Source: Sipunculus nudus
Taxonomy: Eukaryota; Annelida; Sipuncula; Golfingiida; Sipunculidae
Reading direction: 5' to 3'
DNA length: 64,000 nucleotides
NCBI GenBank assembly: GCA_026874595.1
Contig: CM049309.1
Span: forward strand, 5,040,076 to 5,104,075
Position numbers and translations under genes: made by a program. Under the pieces are notes generated by a model. That model ran no database searches, was not told the origin of the DNA, and was given only the letters and a program-made list of their open reading frames with translations. Positions 36,623 through 49,200 of the stretch are shown in pieces; within the stretch, counting starts at the first letter, position 1, and the number at the start of each line of letters is the position of its first letter.

Positions 36623-36749
36623 TAGCTTTACTAGCGCGATAGTTCTGTCCGCTTTTATGCCATCACGTAACAATATATGTATATGAAGTTATAAAAACTT
36701 CTCTAGCATTCCAGCTGATTTTAATACAGAAAATGTATATTCACATATA

Positions 36750-38584
36750 TGTCAAGGCCCAGATTGCGATCTGGACGGATCTTAGATTTGTCCAGTCCGA
36801 TTGCGATCGCAGTTCAGGTCGGTCCAAATTGCGATCGCAATCCAGGCTGGCCAGATCTTAGATCCGTCCAGCCCAGATTGCGATCGCAGTTTAGTCTGGC
36901 CAGATTGTGATCCTGTCTTTCTTGCTTCAGGATCGCAATCTGGGCTGGACAGATCTTAGATCTGTCCAGCCGAGATTGCAATCCTAAACTTGACCAGCCC
37001 ATATTGCGATCCATGCTTTTACTATCACAGGAGTGAAACACTGAATGTTTTACCAACTCATTTAGTGTTGCATGGTTCCATTTACCAATAATAAATACAA
37101 TTATACTACACATAGGCAGTTAATAGTAGTTGTTTGGCACCAATCTGTTCAGCCTTGAAAATGGCGGTTGCACCAGTGCTTGAAGTGTGCTCCATCAATA
37201 CACTTTTCCCCTTTGGAAGTCTACAATGGCAGCAATAAACAATATGGATCTCTGTACATGTTTCTCTGATAAAATTTTATGTTTTAAAAATTAACACTGT
37301 GAGTCTACTTCTTACCAGGTGGATGATAACAAACATCTCAAGATAAAGAACTTATTTTGAAGCATTTTCAATAAGGGCATAATAAAAGTAGCATAAAAAT
37401 GCTGTGCAATTGCCAGACCTATAGAAGTAAGAGTGGATCTGAAATACTGTTTATTCATGTTACAAGGGGTTGCACTAAACAAAGTGGTATATAAGGTATC
37501 AAACAGTATCTCAATGCTTTGAGTTTGAAATATGTCATTAAAGATTATGAAATGGTCTATAACCCTTCAAGAGTACGTTACAAAATTGGGCCACTTTGTT
37601 GCATGTAACCCAGTGATTGTATATTATCCAATGCACTCATAAAATTACATAGTTATGCACTTATTATGTTTTTCATGTTTATAGTAGACAAATTTGGTGA
37701 AAGGTATTATAAAAACATGAATCAAAGAACACAACAATTTATATTTTAATATAGCTTGCTATAGTTATGAATCGTATCAGTCAGTTTATTTAAGCACATG
37801 GAAAGATCACAGGATTCCAGGCACCATGAATAGGTAACTAATTAATCAGACCAAATCCAATGAGTCAAGCAGCAAGCAGAACAACTACTGGTAACAAATA
37901 TATATAATACATACTATTAAGGTTTATAAAAAATATTCAATTTTTAAAAGATACATGATGGATGAAAGTAAAATATTTACATGATAGCCTCAAGGTTAAT
38001 TTCAAAATAATTACTTGGGATTGCATGATGACTAACATGGGCTTTGCATTTTAGCAACTGCCTAAAATTGTTCCTTTTTTTCAACCTTTTTCAACAAGCA
38101 GCAAATTTTGCATGAACCTATTTGTATTAGGCCTATAATTGTATTCAATATGAAGAAATGGTACCATGCAAAACTAAATAAGTTGGTGCCACATGCCATG
38201 TTTCACTCCTGTGATAGGAAGGAGTGAAAAGTGCCTTTTTGTATTTATTATTGGGAAATGGTACCATGCAATACCAAATAAGTTGGTAAAACATCCAATG
38301 TTTCACTCCTGTGATATATAGTAAAAGCATGGATCGCAATATGTGCTGGTCAAGTTTAGGATCGTTATCCAGGCTGGATAAGATCTGTCCAGCCAAGATT
38401 GCAAACCTGAAGCAAGAAAGACAGGATCACAATCTGGCTGGACTAAACTGCGATCGCAATCTGGGCTTGACAGATCTAAGATCTGGCCAGCCTGGATTGT
38501 GATCGCAGTTTGGGCCGGCCTGAACTGCGATCGCAATTTGGGCTGGACAGATCTAAGATCCGTCCTGATCGCAATCTGGGCCTT

Positions 38585-38588
<4 letters not shown>
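36750..38588. mobile_element. 1.84-kb inverted-repeat (foldback-like) DNA element
   Basis: The left arm (36750 to about 37100) and right arm (about 38238 to 38588) are inverted copies of about 350 bp with high similarity. They start TGTCAAGGCCCAGATTGCGA. Each arm has internal subrepeats (TTGCGATCGCA, CCAGATCTTAGATC) and the shared segment TCACAGGAGTGAAACA. Part of the right arm is duplicated again at 38150-38235. The interior is non-coding, so it is non-autonomous. The right flank is a (TA)n microsatellite, which hides the target duplication. Confidence 0.8.
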
Positions 38589-38627
<39 letters not shown>

Positions 38628-38680
38628 AAATATATAAAGATATTTATATATTATACCTCCCCCCCCCCCCCCCCCATTCC
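38589..38680. repeat. TA microsatellite and poly-C run
   Basis: (TA)n directly follows the right arm of the foldback element. A C run of about 19 follows at 38658-38676. Confidence 0.9.
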
Positions 38681-38687
38681 TAAAAGC

Positions 38688-38909
38688 TTACTTTCGCCCT
38701 GCCCTGTGAACCCCTCTTGACACATCCCATTTATGGTACAGAATGATTGCTTTGTAGCCAGTCGACTTTGTTTCAAAGTTTATTTGTTCATCGACACACA
38801 TGTTCCTGCATGGGCCTGAAACATACATGTTGTTACATGATACCTGCTGCAAAACGACTTCAACTGTATATGGAGATGATCCATTAAACGCAGCCAGGCC
38901 ATTAAAACA
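38688..38909 (-). other. Unassigned exon-like open frame
   Basis: After an acceptor-like CTTTTATACAG the frame reads CFNGLAAFNGSSPYTVEV, then CNNMYVSGPCRNMCVDEQ, and ends WDVSRGVHRAGRK-stop. Five cysteines hint at an extracellular or decayed protein. It also contains internal splice-like sites (CAG/GTATCA and TTTCAG). No family is recognised. Confidence 0.2.
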
Positions 38910-38984
38910 TTCTGTATAAAAGACCAGTATTATATCTGCATTCGACATTTTCCTAATAAACAAAAGATTTAAAAATGTCACCCA

Positions 38985-40306
38985 AAGAAATATAAAGAGG
39001 CGGCTTTCTAGTCAACCCTCCCTTTGGTTATATAGTATAGCTATATGAAATTAAACCTTGGTCTATTTGTGTTCTTTCAAATTTGTCGGAGTCATGTTGT
39101 ACATTTATAAAAGCATATTTTGCCCGGTGATTGCATTATTTGATTCACATGTAAATTTTCAGTTGTGTTATGGAAGGAAATTTTGCAAATATAATGTGTA
39201 CATTCAATCACATTGGTCACCATTAATTGTCAGATATCGCAAATTTATAGTGGACACAAAATTCAAACAATAATCATGCACTTATACTTTTTTAATCTTA
39301 AATCAAATTGATGCATTTTATATACATGAAAACACGGAAGCATGATATCATTGAACAGCCTACACTGGTTCCATATCTCCATCGCTCTGACCGCTGCTCT
39401 CTTTAGCAATATTTTCGAGGTTGTACCACCAGGGCAAGCATTTTTGTAACGCCAATGAGAGCTGAGTATCCCGGGTTTAAAGCATGGGAGTTGGTTGCAG
39501 AATGCGATACCGTGCGATGTCATTGGTGTTATTAAATGCATTGGCCCTGTGTCAGACCTGGTGGTGTAACCCGAAAAACTTGTCACACAAAGCAGTGATT
39601 AAAGAGAAAGAGAATGACTGAAGTGTATCCTGATTATACCATTACATCTGCAGGTGTTAGGTATCAACACTTGGATCAATTAATTTTATTCCTAAGTTTC
39701 CAAAGTAATGTATGTATTTGCATGATTACTCTTAAAGCACACCATATATAATATCATTGTGTATCAACGATTTGATCCATCAAATTAGCCTGGCGAGTGT
39801 ATTATTATGAGACTGCCATGCAGTGTGTACATGCACAGTGAACAGTTCTGAGAGAGAGGGGTCTATGATTCACATTTTATTTTCTAACCCTGATATTTGG
39901 AGCTGAAACGGTAGCAACATTTGAACTCGAGCACATGATACGTACGTCACACACGACTCGGACTAGAGCACGCGTCACATTGACTACAGTCTGCAAAAGA
40001 AAACTGAAATTGAAATAAAAGTGGAATTTAACGTCTTTATGTACATGTAATAAGAAACGCTTCCCATCCCTGCCACCACTTTGTAATAAGTAACACCTGA
40101 AGCGGTTAAATTTACTTTATTCCTATCTCATCCATACCATCTTGGTCTGGTTTTAGTGGTTTCAGTATGTTGTGATTTACAGTAATATAGAGGGGTGGGT
40201 AAAGTGGTGCATGTTAAGTGCATGGTCGATGGTGGATGATTTAATTACCGCCACCTGATTTCGTCTTGTCCTTCCTTTCTGTTATCCACACACAAAAAAA
40301 AACATC
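38985..40306. other. Unassigned interval
   Basis: A minus-strand frame at 39263-39586 (about 107 codons, with PCFKPGILSSHWRYKNAC) has no splice support or family match. The rest is featureless. Confidence 0.35.
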
Positions 40307-40309
40307 TTA

Positions 40310-40585
40310 GGCCAAAAAAAAAATAAGGTATGGTTCTCAGGCACTTTTTTTCAGAAATCAGTGCGGGCGGGCTGTATTTTATTTTTGACCTTTTTTTGGA
40401 TGTTTCGATAAAAATGTCATTTAATCAGGAAAAAGCATGAAAATAACAAATTTTTTGCTAAACACAACATAAATTGTATTATTTATCTTCTTGAAAGATA
40501 AAAATCAAAATAAAAATTTTTGATGCGGGGGGTTAAAATTGACGCGGGCGGTGCCTGAGAACCATACCTTTTATTTTTTTTGGCC
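40310..40585. mobile_element. PIF/Harbinger-like MITE, copy B
   Basis: Termini GGCCAAAAAAAAAATAAGGT and ATGGTTCTCAGGCAC are inverted at the right end. TTA is duplicated at 40307-40309 and 40586-40588. It is shorter than copy A (276 against 339 bases) through internal deletion. Confidence 0.75.
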
Positions 40586-40887
40586 TTAAGATTAGAGGGA
40601 CATATTTCCACTCCCTATATATTATCGTATAAGGTTCACATGTTTTGGGCACTTAGGGAAGTTTTTTCTATCGTGTGTTTGGCACCATGTGATACATCAG
40701 ATTCAAGCTCAACTCCTGCATTTTTATTTTGTTCCAGGAAAACAAGGTGCTGTGTATCTCATTTTCGCGGTATATGACACAGTCAAACTGGCCATAAGAT
40801 GTCGCCACCTCTCAAGTCATTTCCAAGAAACACATATACAACTTTAAATCTCCAACAACATAAACAGCAAAAGTCCAATCCTGATAT

Positions 40888-41935
40888 TTTTAGCCCTCAG
40901 CCCTTAGGCTGATGGGCTATTGTCGTCACCCAAGCTGTCCGTCCGTCCGTCCGTCCGTCCGGCGTCCGTTAACTTTTACCTTGTGAGCGGGATATCTTGA
41001 AAAGGATTCATCGTCAGAATTTTATTTCCTCGGTAAAGATGTATATCGACAAAATCTCGGTCAAGTTCGAAGATGGGTGACCTTGACCTATTTTTCTACA
41101 TTTTAGAGCTGATTTTAGAAAAAACACTTAGATGCTTATTACTCAGGAACCATTAGGTGGATTTTCACAAAACTTACTATGGTTATTTGGACTGATAGTC
41201 TGTACCTGCTATACAAGTTGGTGGCGCCACCTACAATTTCTGATTTTTAATGAATTTTTATCGGATTTTTCAACTTTGGGCTTGTGAGCGGGATATCACA
41301 AAAAGGATTCACCATAAGAATTTTATTTTTTCGGAGAAGATGTATATTGACAAAATCTCGGTCAAGTTCGAAGATGGGAGACCTTGACCTATTTTTCTAC
41401 GTTTTAGAGCTGATTATAGAAAAAACATTTAGAAGCTTATTTCTCAGGAACCATTGGATGAATTTTCACAATACTTACTATGATCATAGGGACTGATGGT
41501 CTGTAACTGCTGCACAAGTTTGGGGGCGCCACCTGCAATTTCTGATTTTTTATTGAATTTTTCTTGGATTTTTCAACTTTGGCCTTGTGAGCGGGATATC
41601 TCTAAAAGGATTCACAATAGGAATTTTATTTCTTTGGTGAAGATGTATATCGACAAAAATCTCGTTCATGTTCGAACATGGGTGACCTTGACCTACTTTT
41701 CAAGGTCACAGAGCTTATAATAGAATAAAACTTAGAAGCTTATTTTTCAGGAAGCATTTGGTGGATTGTTATGAATCATGGTACATATCTCTCCATTTTA
41801 AATTTATAACTGAGATATGTACAGATATCAACCATGTGAGAACAGATATTTAGTACTTGTTACTGTTACCACCTCTAAACACTGTTCTTTTGGCTGAGGG
41901 CTTTTGTCAGCTTTTGCTGATATTCTAGTTCTTTA
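40888..41935 (-). mobile_element. Tandem-core element, three units of about 303 bp, CCGT microsatellite, inverted orientation
   Basis: GAGCGGGATATC recurs at about 40985, 41286 and 41589. The (CCGT)n microsatellite is at 40939-40965. The ends are hairpin-like: TTTTAGCCCTCAGCCCTTAG with GGCTGATGGGCTA at one side, and GGCTGAGGGCTTTTGTCAGC with TTTTGCTGATATTCTAG at the other. On the minus strand the order (core, ACGG-type microsatellite, hairpin ending in CTAAAA) is the same as in the element at 10547, although the core is unrelated. Confidence 0.7.
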
Positions 41936-42358
41936 ATATATTTCTCCCATCATTCACCTGCTATAATTTTTGTATGCACCCTCAAATATTTTTTCCTGAA
42001 ATTTCCTGCTGCCCTCACATATTTAATGCCCGCTCAGTCTAGACGCCACAAAATGGACCGACATTGACCGGACCCGGCAATAGGTCACTCTAACCTATAA
42101 CACAGCGAAAGCCATCGGATTCGCTTTTCACAACATGGCCGAAAACGTAGCACATGCGTTGCCCATGACTACTGTAGATATACTGCTAAAACCGTACTGA
42201 TCCTAATCAGTGTTAAAAAAATACTAAATTCACCGGGGTCCATCCGGTCACATTAATTTCTAATGCTCCTGCACAAAGAAAGTATAACTGATTTTCCTTT
42301 GATCTGACAATGTATGTCATGTCGGGCGTGTGAGATAAAGAACTACAGTCCAACGTGC

Positions 42359-42887
42359 TAGACTTGTGCCCCGCTCTATTATGGTTCTCTACCAATCATA
42401 GAGACGGGCGTACAACGCCGTCTTCAGTACTCCCGGCAGACTGGTTCCAACTCCAATATGAATATATATATATGAGAAAAATAGACATCTCATTTGCTCG
42501 GGGAAGTTGCCAAAAGTTGGCTATACATGTCATGTGACATTAATGATTAGATTATTAGATATTAATGATAAATCAATGTCACATACAGTGGAATATTACA
42601 CTTATTCAGCATATTGTATTATCTATACATACAAAATTCAATTTTTGTGCAAAAACTCATTCTACAATATTTTAAAACTAGATAACTATAGAAGTGACTC
42701 AAGAAAGTGATTTTAAAAGAAATCATCATGGATAATCAACCATGACAACCGGTCCATGACAACCGGTATGAGCGTGAAGATCGGAGTTGGAACCAGTCTA
42801 TCGGTAAGTCAGGAGTTGCAACTGAGACGTTGTACGCCCGTCTCTATGATCGGCTGAAGGCAATAATAGAGCGGGGTACCAGTCTAT
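42359..42887. mobile_element. hAT-like MITE with terminal inverted repeats over 100 bp
   Basis: The left arm (TAGACTTGTGCCCCGCTCTA, then CAATCATAGAGACGGGCGTA and CTGGTTCCAACTCC) recurs inverted at 42780-42887. The flanks carry a near-identical 8-mer (CAACGTGC against CCACGTGC). The termini match the mini-hairpin at 1818-1882. Confidence 0.7.
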
Positions 42888-42994
42888 CCCACGTGCGTGA
42901 TCTCATAGAAGTTTAATTCAAACTGCGGCTATTGTACAGACTGGTATATATGAAACATTCCAGACCAGGTTGTTTTTACGCGAACCGGTATATA

Positions 42995-43380
42995 CAGTGG
43001 AAACCCGCATGACGACCACCCTTTAACACGACCACCCGGCTAACACGACCACTTTACTTGGTCCCAGGATAGTCTTATGTAAATTATCATATTAAAAACT
43101 TCGGTAACACGACCACCCCGCTATCACGACCAGCGACCACCTTTTTTGGTCCCGACCTTCAGATGAGCACCCGTATCGCCCATGGCGATCGCAGCCCGTT
43201 GAACAGGTTGCACCCTCATCGCCCAGCTTGGACTTAGAAAATAGCCCGTAATTAATTAGCCGTATCACGACCACTTCCCCTTGGCGACCACCGTCCGTTG
43301 AACAGGTTACACGCTCATCGCTCAGCTTGGACTTAGATAATAGCCCGCGATTAATTAGCCGGGCACGTGGGAATGCCTGC
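42995..43380. mobile_element. pogo-like repeat with internal duplication
   Basis: It begins TA-CAGTGGAAACCCGCATGACG and ACCACC. The block GTTGAACAGGTT-CAC-CTCATCG, then CAGCTTGGACTTAGA and TAGCCCG-ATTAATTAGCCG, occurs twice (43188 and 43294). Confidence 0.5.
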
Positions 43381-44215
43381 TTTCATCTGCCCAGCAGTTA
43401 GTTAGCCCAATCTGTTAGCAAAATATACACATCAATAGATATTAGACTTCATGGTCCGTTATATTGTTTGTTGAGTACGGCTGTTAGATAAGTATTTAAC
43501 ATACTGATTAAAAAAAAGTTCGGGAATTATATCTGACACCACTTGAAATAATGTGCAAAACACATTGTCTGTATTGGTAAGAAACTGAAAGAACAGCAGA
43601 CATGACTAATAACTATATAAAAACTGCTTAAATAATAATCATAATAAAATACCAGTACGTATATACATGGTTTGGAATACTATGACTCGGGTACTCAAGT
43701 ATTCTTTCAGCACTATACGTGATATACTCTTTGCAATCAAACTATGTGTCCTATAGACCACAACCTATTTGCAATAATCATGTTATACTGCTGTAATATA
43801 CGTGATATACACATGGACCTCACATCAATGTTCGGTGTGACACAGCCATGAGCAGAGCGCTCGGCAGGTAAACAGTAAGTTGTATCGGGCTCGATTTTAT
43901 TCGCTGAATAAACTATGTCATGTATATTTGCTTTGTGTTTTTTTTTTACTGAAGCCTTTATTGACAGACCAGACACGAAAATCAAATAAAGTCTGAACAT
44001 GTCAAGCCTACTTCGGATCCCTTAGAAATCAATAATATCGTAATACTACAACATCTTCTACTACCATTATTATTATTATTATTATTAATTATTGCAGTAA
44101 TAGTAAAATAATTAAAATAATGGTGATGATGAGACAGTCTTGTGTTGGTTTATAAATACCGAAACAGGTAAAAATAAGGTAGAAACAGGGTAATTGCATT
44201 ATAAACAGTATCCAC
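43380..44215. other. Unassigned interval
   Basis: An interrupted TTA repeat lies near 44065-44090; otherwise nothing is recognised. Confidence 0.4.
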
Positions 44216-44266
44216 TACTACTACTACTACAACTACTACTGCAATTTATAATAATAATAATAAAAA

Positions 44267-44312
<46 letters not shown>
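44216..44312. repeat. ACT and ATA trinucleotide microsatellites
   Basis: (CTA)n is followed by (AAT)n about 300 bases before the 140-codon frame upstream of mpv17l2. Confidence 0.9.
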
Positions 44313-44315
<3 letters not shown>

Positions 44316-44583
44316 GCATTTTGTCTGTTAAATATAAAAATGAAAATTACGTAACGTACGCTGAAGCTGTTCTTATTGTATCTAAAGCATTGTTTAACTG
44401 TTTGCGAATCTATAATGGCGAAATCATTTCAGCAGAGCGTATGTTATCAGTCAATATTCGGCATGGACATAAAAGTCCTATACAAATGTGATAAAAGTGC
44501 ATCACTGTTTTCTCCGCATTGTGAAAGCACGAGTCTCGCGTTTTAGATATTGATATCACAAAGGATCGGCTGTACTTGCCCTG

Positions 44584-45006
44584 TTGATAGGACAGTCTGG
44601 GTTCATTAGTGGCCTGTTTGTCAGACCAGCATCTATTACATTAGGGCCTGACGGGCGGGTCGCAGCAGCTGCAGGCTTCAAGGTGAAGGTCGTATTTGAG
44701 CCGGGCCAGTGCTGGCACGAAGAGTGTGGTATACCCGAGTTACGCGGTACACGCTCATGCGGATCATGGAACCGTAACTGGGGCAAGGTGAGGTTTATAA
44801 AGAAACGCTGGTGCTGGGTATTATATATAGCAGCTTATCTGAATGCTACCGACTACATGCACACTGCAACGCCAAGGAAACTCCCTTACGCCAAGCAGCA
44901 GCCACGTTTATATAACAGCAGCACAGAAAGTGACGAGAATAAACGCGATACGGAGGAAGTAGTACGATATTCCTGGAAGGGAATTCAGTTGATTCCCAAT
45001 AAATGA
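44584..45006 (+). other. Open frame of 140 codons just upstream of mpv17l2
   Basis: A long frame ends at a TGA 38 bases before the mpv17l2 start codon, in a different frame. It opens at TTG, and its only Met codon is an internal one (TDYMHTA). It reads SGFISGLFVRPAS ... FKVKVVFEPGQCW ... RYSWKGIQLIPNK and resembles no family I know. The region is less AT-rich than its surroundings and probably contains the mpv17l2 promoter and 5' leader. It could be an exon of an unannotated gene or a chance frame. Confidence 0.25.
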
Positions 45007-45043
45007 AAGCTTGGAGCAGAGGACAGTTCGCGTGGCTTTTTCC

Positions 45044-45200
45044 ATGGGGTGGGCGCGTGTCAGACAGCTTTTATTTGCGCGTCATCTACTAGCCACTAAT
45101 ACAGTAGGGTTTGGCTTGTTAATGGGAGTAGGAGATGGGCTGATGCAAGGACTGGAAAAATGCTGGAATAAAAAGCAGAAAACTGACCTCCCACGGACAG
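45044..45200 (+). CDS. mpv17l2: mpv17l2 exon 1
   Basis: It starts at ATG in TCCATGGGG and encodes MGWARVRQLLFARHLLATNT, then VGFGLLMGVGDGLMQ and a basic KKQK segment. It ends ACAG/GTAAGA in phase 1. The frame stays open 33 bases upstream, but no ATG is there. Confidence 0.9.
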
Positions 45201-45391
45201 GTAAGAATCAATCACCATTATCATTACAGATCTTGTACTTGTTGTTTACCAAGTTATTTATTCACAGTTTGTGTCAACATTTGTCAAATGCGATAAAATT
45301 AGAAGTTGAGGCGAGATATATACCTGGTCATACTTATATACATACTTTGCAAAACTATTTTCTATTACGCACTGTTTTAATAATAATAATT

Positions 45392-45479
<88 letters not shown>

Positions 45480-46207
45480 TAATAATAATAATAATAAATA
45501 ATGATAACAATAAACAAAATTATAATAATTATAACAATAATAATAATGATGATGCTGGTGGTGATGATGATGATGATGCTGATTAGTCTTACAAGTCATA
45601 TAATTCTACAATACATTTTGAGCTTCAAAGGATCTTGGATGATGTTTATTGAAACCGCGAAGTTAACGGTATTAATTAATGGTTAATTAGGGTATTGCTT
45701 GTTACAGAGGGTACAGTTCAACTTCCCAGAACTTGTCTGTACTCGTCCAGTGCAAGTGTTCTTAATTACTTCATTATTCTATGCAAACCCAATATCTTAC
45801 GTAACAGGCTATAGAAATCAGGCACACAGTTGCATGTTATTGTAAAGCATGCTCTGTTACGGTTCTCGAACTTCAAAATTCTTGAATAAACATATGATAA
45901 AATATATAAACAAAATGTATATTTCTTAAAGGATTTAACATAGTGCAAATAGTGTTCCATTCATATATCTAGTGTTTGAGTTCCGTGATGTTGTATATAT
46001 ATAGCATCGTTTCCCTGAGAACGTGGGTACTCCTTGAATGGATGGTATAGTAGGTCTGGTTGATTTAGATAATTCTGTCTTTACTATGTGTTGTTTATCG
46101 GGTAGAAAAATTATTTCCAATTTGAAAAATCGTGGTACCGGCTCTTATCTCTGGATTCCGTTCACCAGAAGCGATATTTTCTGTATACCTGTCCTTAAGC
46201 AATTATA

Positions 46208-46262
<55 letters not shown>

Positions 46263-49200
46263 GATTGTCTACAATGAATGACTGAACATTATTTGGCGTC
46301 GTGGTAATACAAATTTAACTGTTTGCTCAATTTTACCATATATTCCCTGGCGTAGTCCTTATCAAATGGATCAAAATCCAAATCTTCAATATTACATATA
46401 TATGAAAAAAAGCTTATTTAAATAATTATATACAAAAGATAAGTCTAACATTAATAAAAACTGAACCATTGTTAAGTATTCAGTATTTTGATTTCGTTGT
46501 TGTAGATTAAAGATATTTATCAATACTCTTTTTGTTCCAGGCCGCATGCTGACCGTTGGGGTTGTGATGGGTCCATTTAACCACTTCTGGTATGGCTTCC
46601 TTGACCACCGCCTGCCGGGTATAAGGGCCTCCGTGGTGGCCAGTAAAATACTCCTCGACCAGATCATCGGATCACCTTTTTTTAGCGTCACGTTCTTCTT
46701 AGGTAGGTGAAGAGTAACAATAAGTTAAAGGAAATAAAAAATTATTATTATAATTATAATTATTATTATTATCATTATTTGTAGTAGTAATAATGTAGTA
46801 GTAGTAGTATATATGTTTAAGAAGCTGTAGTTGTTGTAGTAGTAGTTGTAGTAGTTGTATATAAATACTAGTATATATATATATAAAGAAAACTAGAATA
46901 TTTGTATCTATAGATTTGTATCATATATGAATTATCTCATGAATGGTCAGTAAGTTCAGATGATTTAAAATCGAAAATATATTATGCAATCTAAATTTTG
47001 AAAACTAAGCAAGAATCACTTTCACATTAACAAACCAATGCATATACATGCATTTTATAATTTGTGGTGGGAGTAGAGGAGATTGTGATTTTCTTGAGCT
47101 TGGGGCGGTTTTGGTCCTCTAAGACATAAAGGGCGGGGAAAGTGGGCGGGCAGGGGGGGGGGGGGGGGGTCAGAGACGTCTATCCGTACACTGTGTCTCC
47201 CTCATATTCTGTCATCAGACAAGGCCCACGCTCGTTTCAAGGACCCAATATCTTGTCTTATTAACTTTCCTCATCCGTTGCATGTCTGAAGCTCTGGTTG
47301 GTTTGTCTGTTTGCTTCACAAAACACCACCATTAGAAAACAAAATTAGCTGTCAGCTTGCAGGGTGTTATAAAATATCGATCCCCGGTCCTCCGCCCGAC
47401 GAGTTCTCCCTCCACTTATCAAGAAAAGAAGTGCATGATACAATCGATTCAGTCTTCCTGGTCTTATTCAGTACTCCAGTCTGACCTAACGCAAAACCCC
47501 GATTAATTAGATGGCGCGGGTAAAACACTCGCCAGGACAGGGTATAGCCGGGATAAACACTTCAGGTTAACCCCATTACAGGTTACCCCCCTCCCCTATA
47601 CTCTTAAACCGATTTCATATAACCCGAAGGCGCGGCCTCAACCTTATTTCAGGTTACTCCCGCACTGTTCAGGTTAACCCCTCGCTTATTTAATTAAATG
47701 GATTCTTATATCTCATTTTTTTAAACTCATGATATATCATTTCGATAGACCACGTGACAGATACGAGATTAAAAAACTGGGATCCATCTATTAAAACTAA
47801 AATTGTTGCAAAATGGAAATCGCCTTGTTTCTTATTTATATTTACTCATATACACTTCATCAAAGCACATGCCACATTACATGCTTAATAAGTTATACAA
47901 AGATTCAAACTAATTTGGAAAAACAAGAAGAACGAAAATTGTATAAATTTTAAGTAAATAAACATAAATAAACAGCTATTTGGAAATAAACATAAAGAAA
48001 CAGCTATTTTGAAATAAACATAAAGAAACAACTGTTCTGTTATATACATAAAGAAACAGCTGTTTTGAAATAAACAAACAGAAGCATGAGGGATAATCAC
48101 TAATCATATAGGGGTTGATCTGAAATCGATATCAAGGTACCATGTTATAGTCTTAAATCGATTTCAGTTTACCCCCCCCCCCCGGTAATCTGTATCGGGA
48201 GTAATCGTAAATCGCTACACTTGGACTGAGTGAACCATTGACGTAATTGGCGTCTGTATGACGGCCGCGTCTCTCGGGAGAGCTCTAACATGTCCTAGAT
48301 CTAGCGTAACATGGACAAGAGACGACTCATAGAAGCTCCCAGATCTTGTTTTTGTCCATTGATCGATCGGATTTTATCTTCATGTATAACTGCTTGTTCT
48401 GTTGGTTTTAACAGCAATACATGAACAAAAGCATGTTTTAACATTATGACTGCTATAAAAGTATTAACTTCTGCGTGGTTTCAGATTGTGATGACTTGTT
48501 CCCAGTCTTTCTCACTGGAGACTGTCAACATTTGCATTGTTGAACTGCTTTACCGATATATACAGTGGAACCTGTGTTATAAGACCACCCGTGGGACTGG
48601 CCAAAAGTGGTCTTAATTCACAGGTGGTCTTATTAGACAGGTCAATTATAACCAATGTGAATGTTTCAGTCCACTCAATGGTGGTCTTTTTAGACAAGTG
48701 GTCTTTCAGGCTAATTAATCTGTAATTAAAAACATATATAAATATAGTGAGCAATATTTTACATGAAGGGTAGAATTATATCTCTAAGGGCTACTCATGA
48801 TTGAATTTAGAGTTGGTGTGATTACACCGGGACATCAGCTCTCGTTGGTCTGATTACACCGGAACACCAGCTCTCGTTGGTCTGATTACACCGGGACACC
48901 AGCTCTCGTTGGTCTGATTACACCGGGACACCAGCTCTCGTTTGTCTGATTACACCGGGACACCAGCTCTCGTTGGTCTGATTACACTGGGACACCAGCT
49001 CTCGTTGGTCTGATTACACCGGGACACCAGCTCTCGTTGGTCTGATTACACCGGGACACCAGCTCTCGTTGGTCTGATTACACCGGGACACCAGCTCTCG
49101 TTGGTCTGATTACACCGGGACACCAGCTCTCGTTGGTCTGATAACACAGGGACACCAGCTCTCGTTGGTCTGATTACACCGGGACACCAGCTCTCGTTGT

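Noticed and set aside
39895-40000. Minus-strand cysteine-rich stretch after TTTTGCAG (CSQCDACSS)
   Set aside because: It stops after 13 codons and has no partner exon in phase, so the support is too thin.
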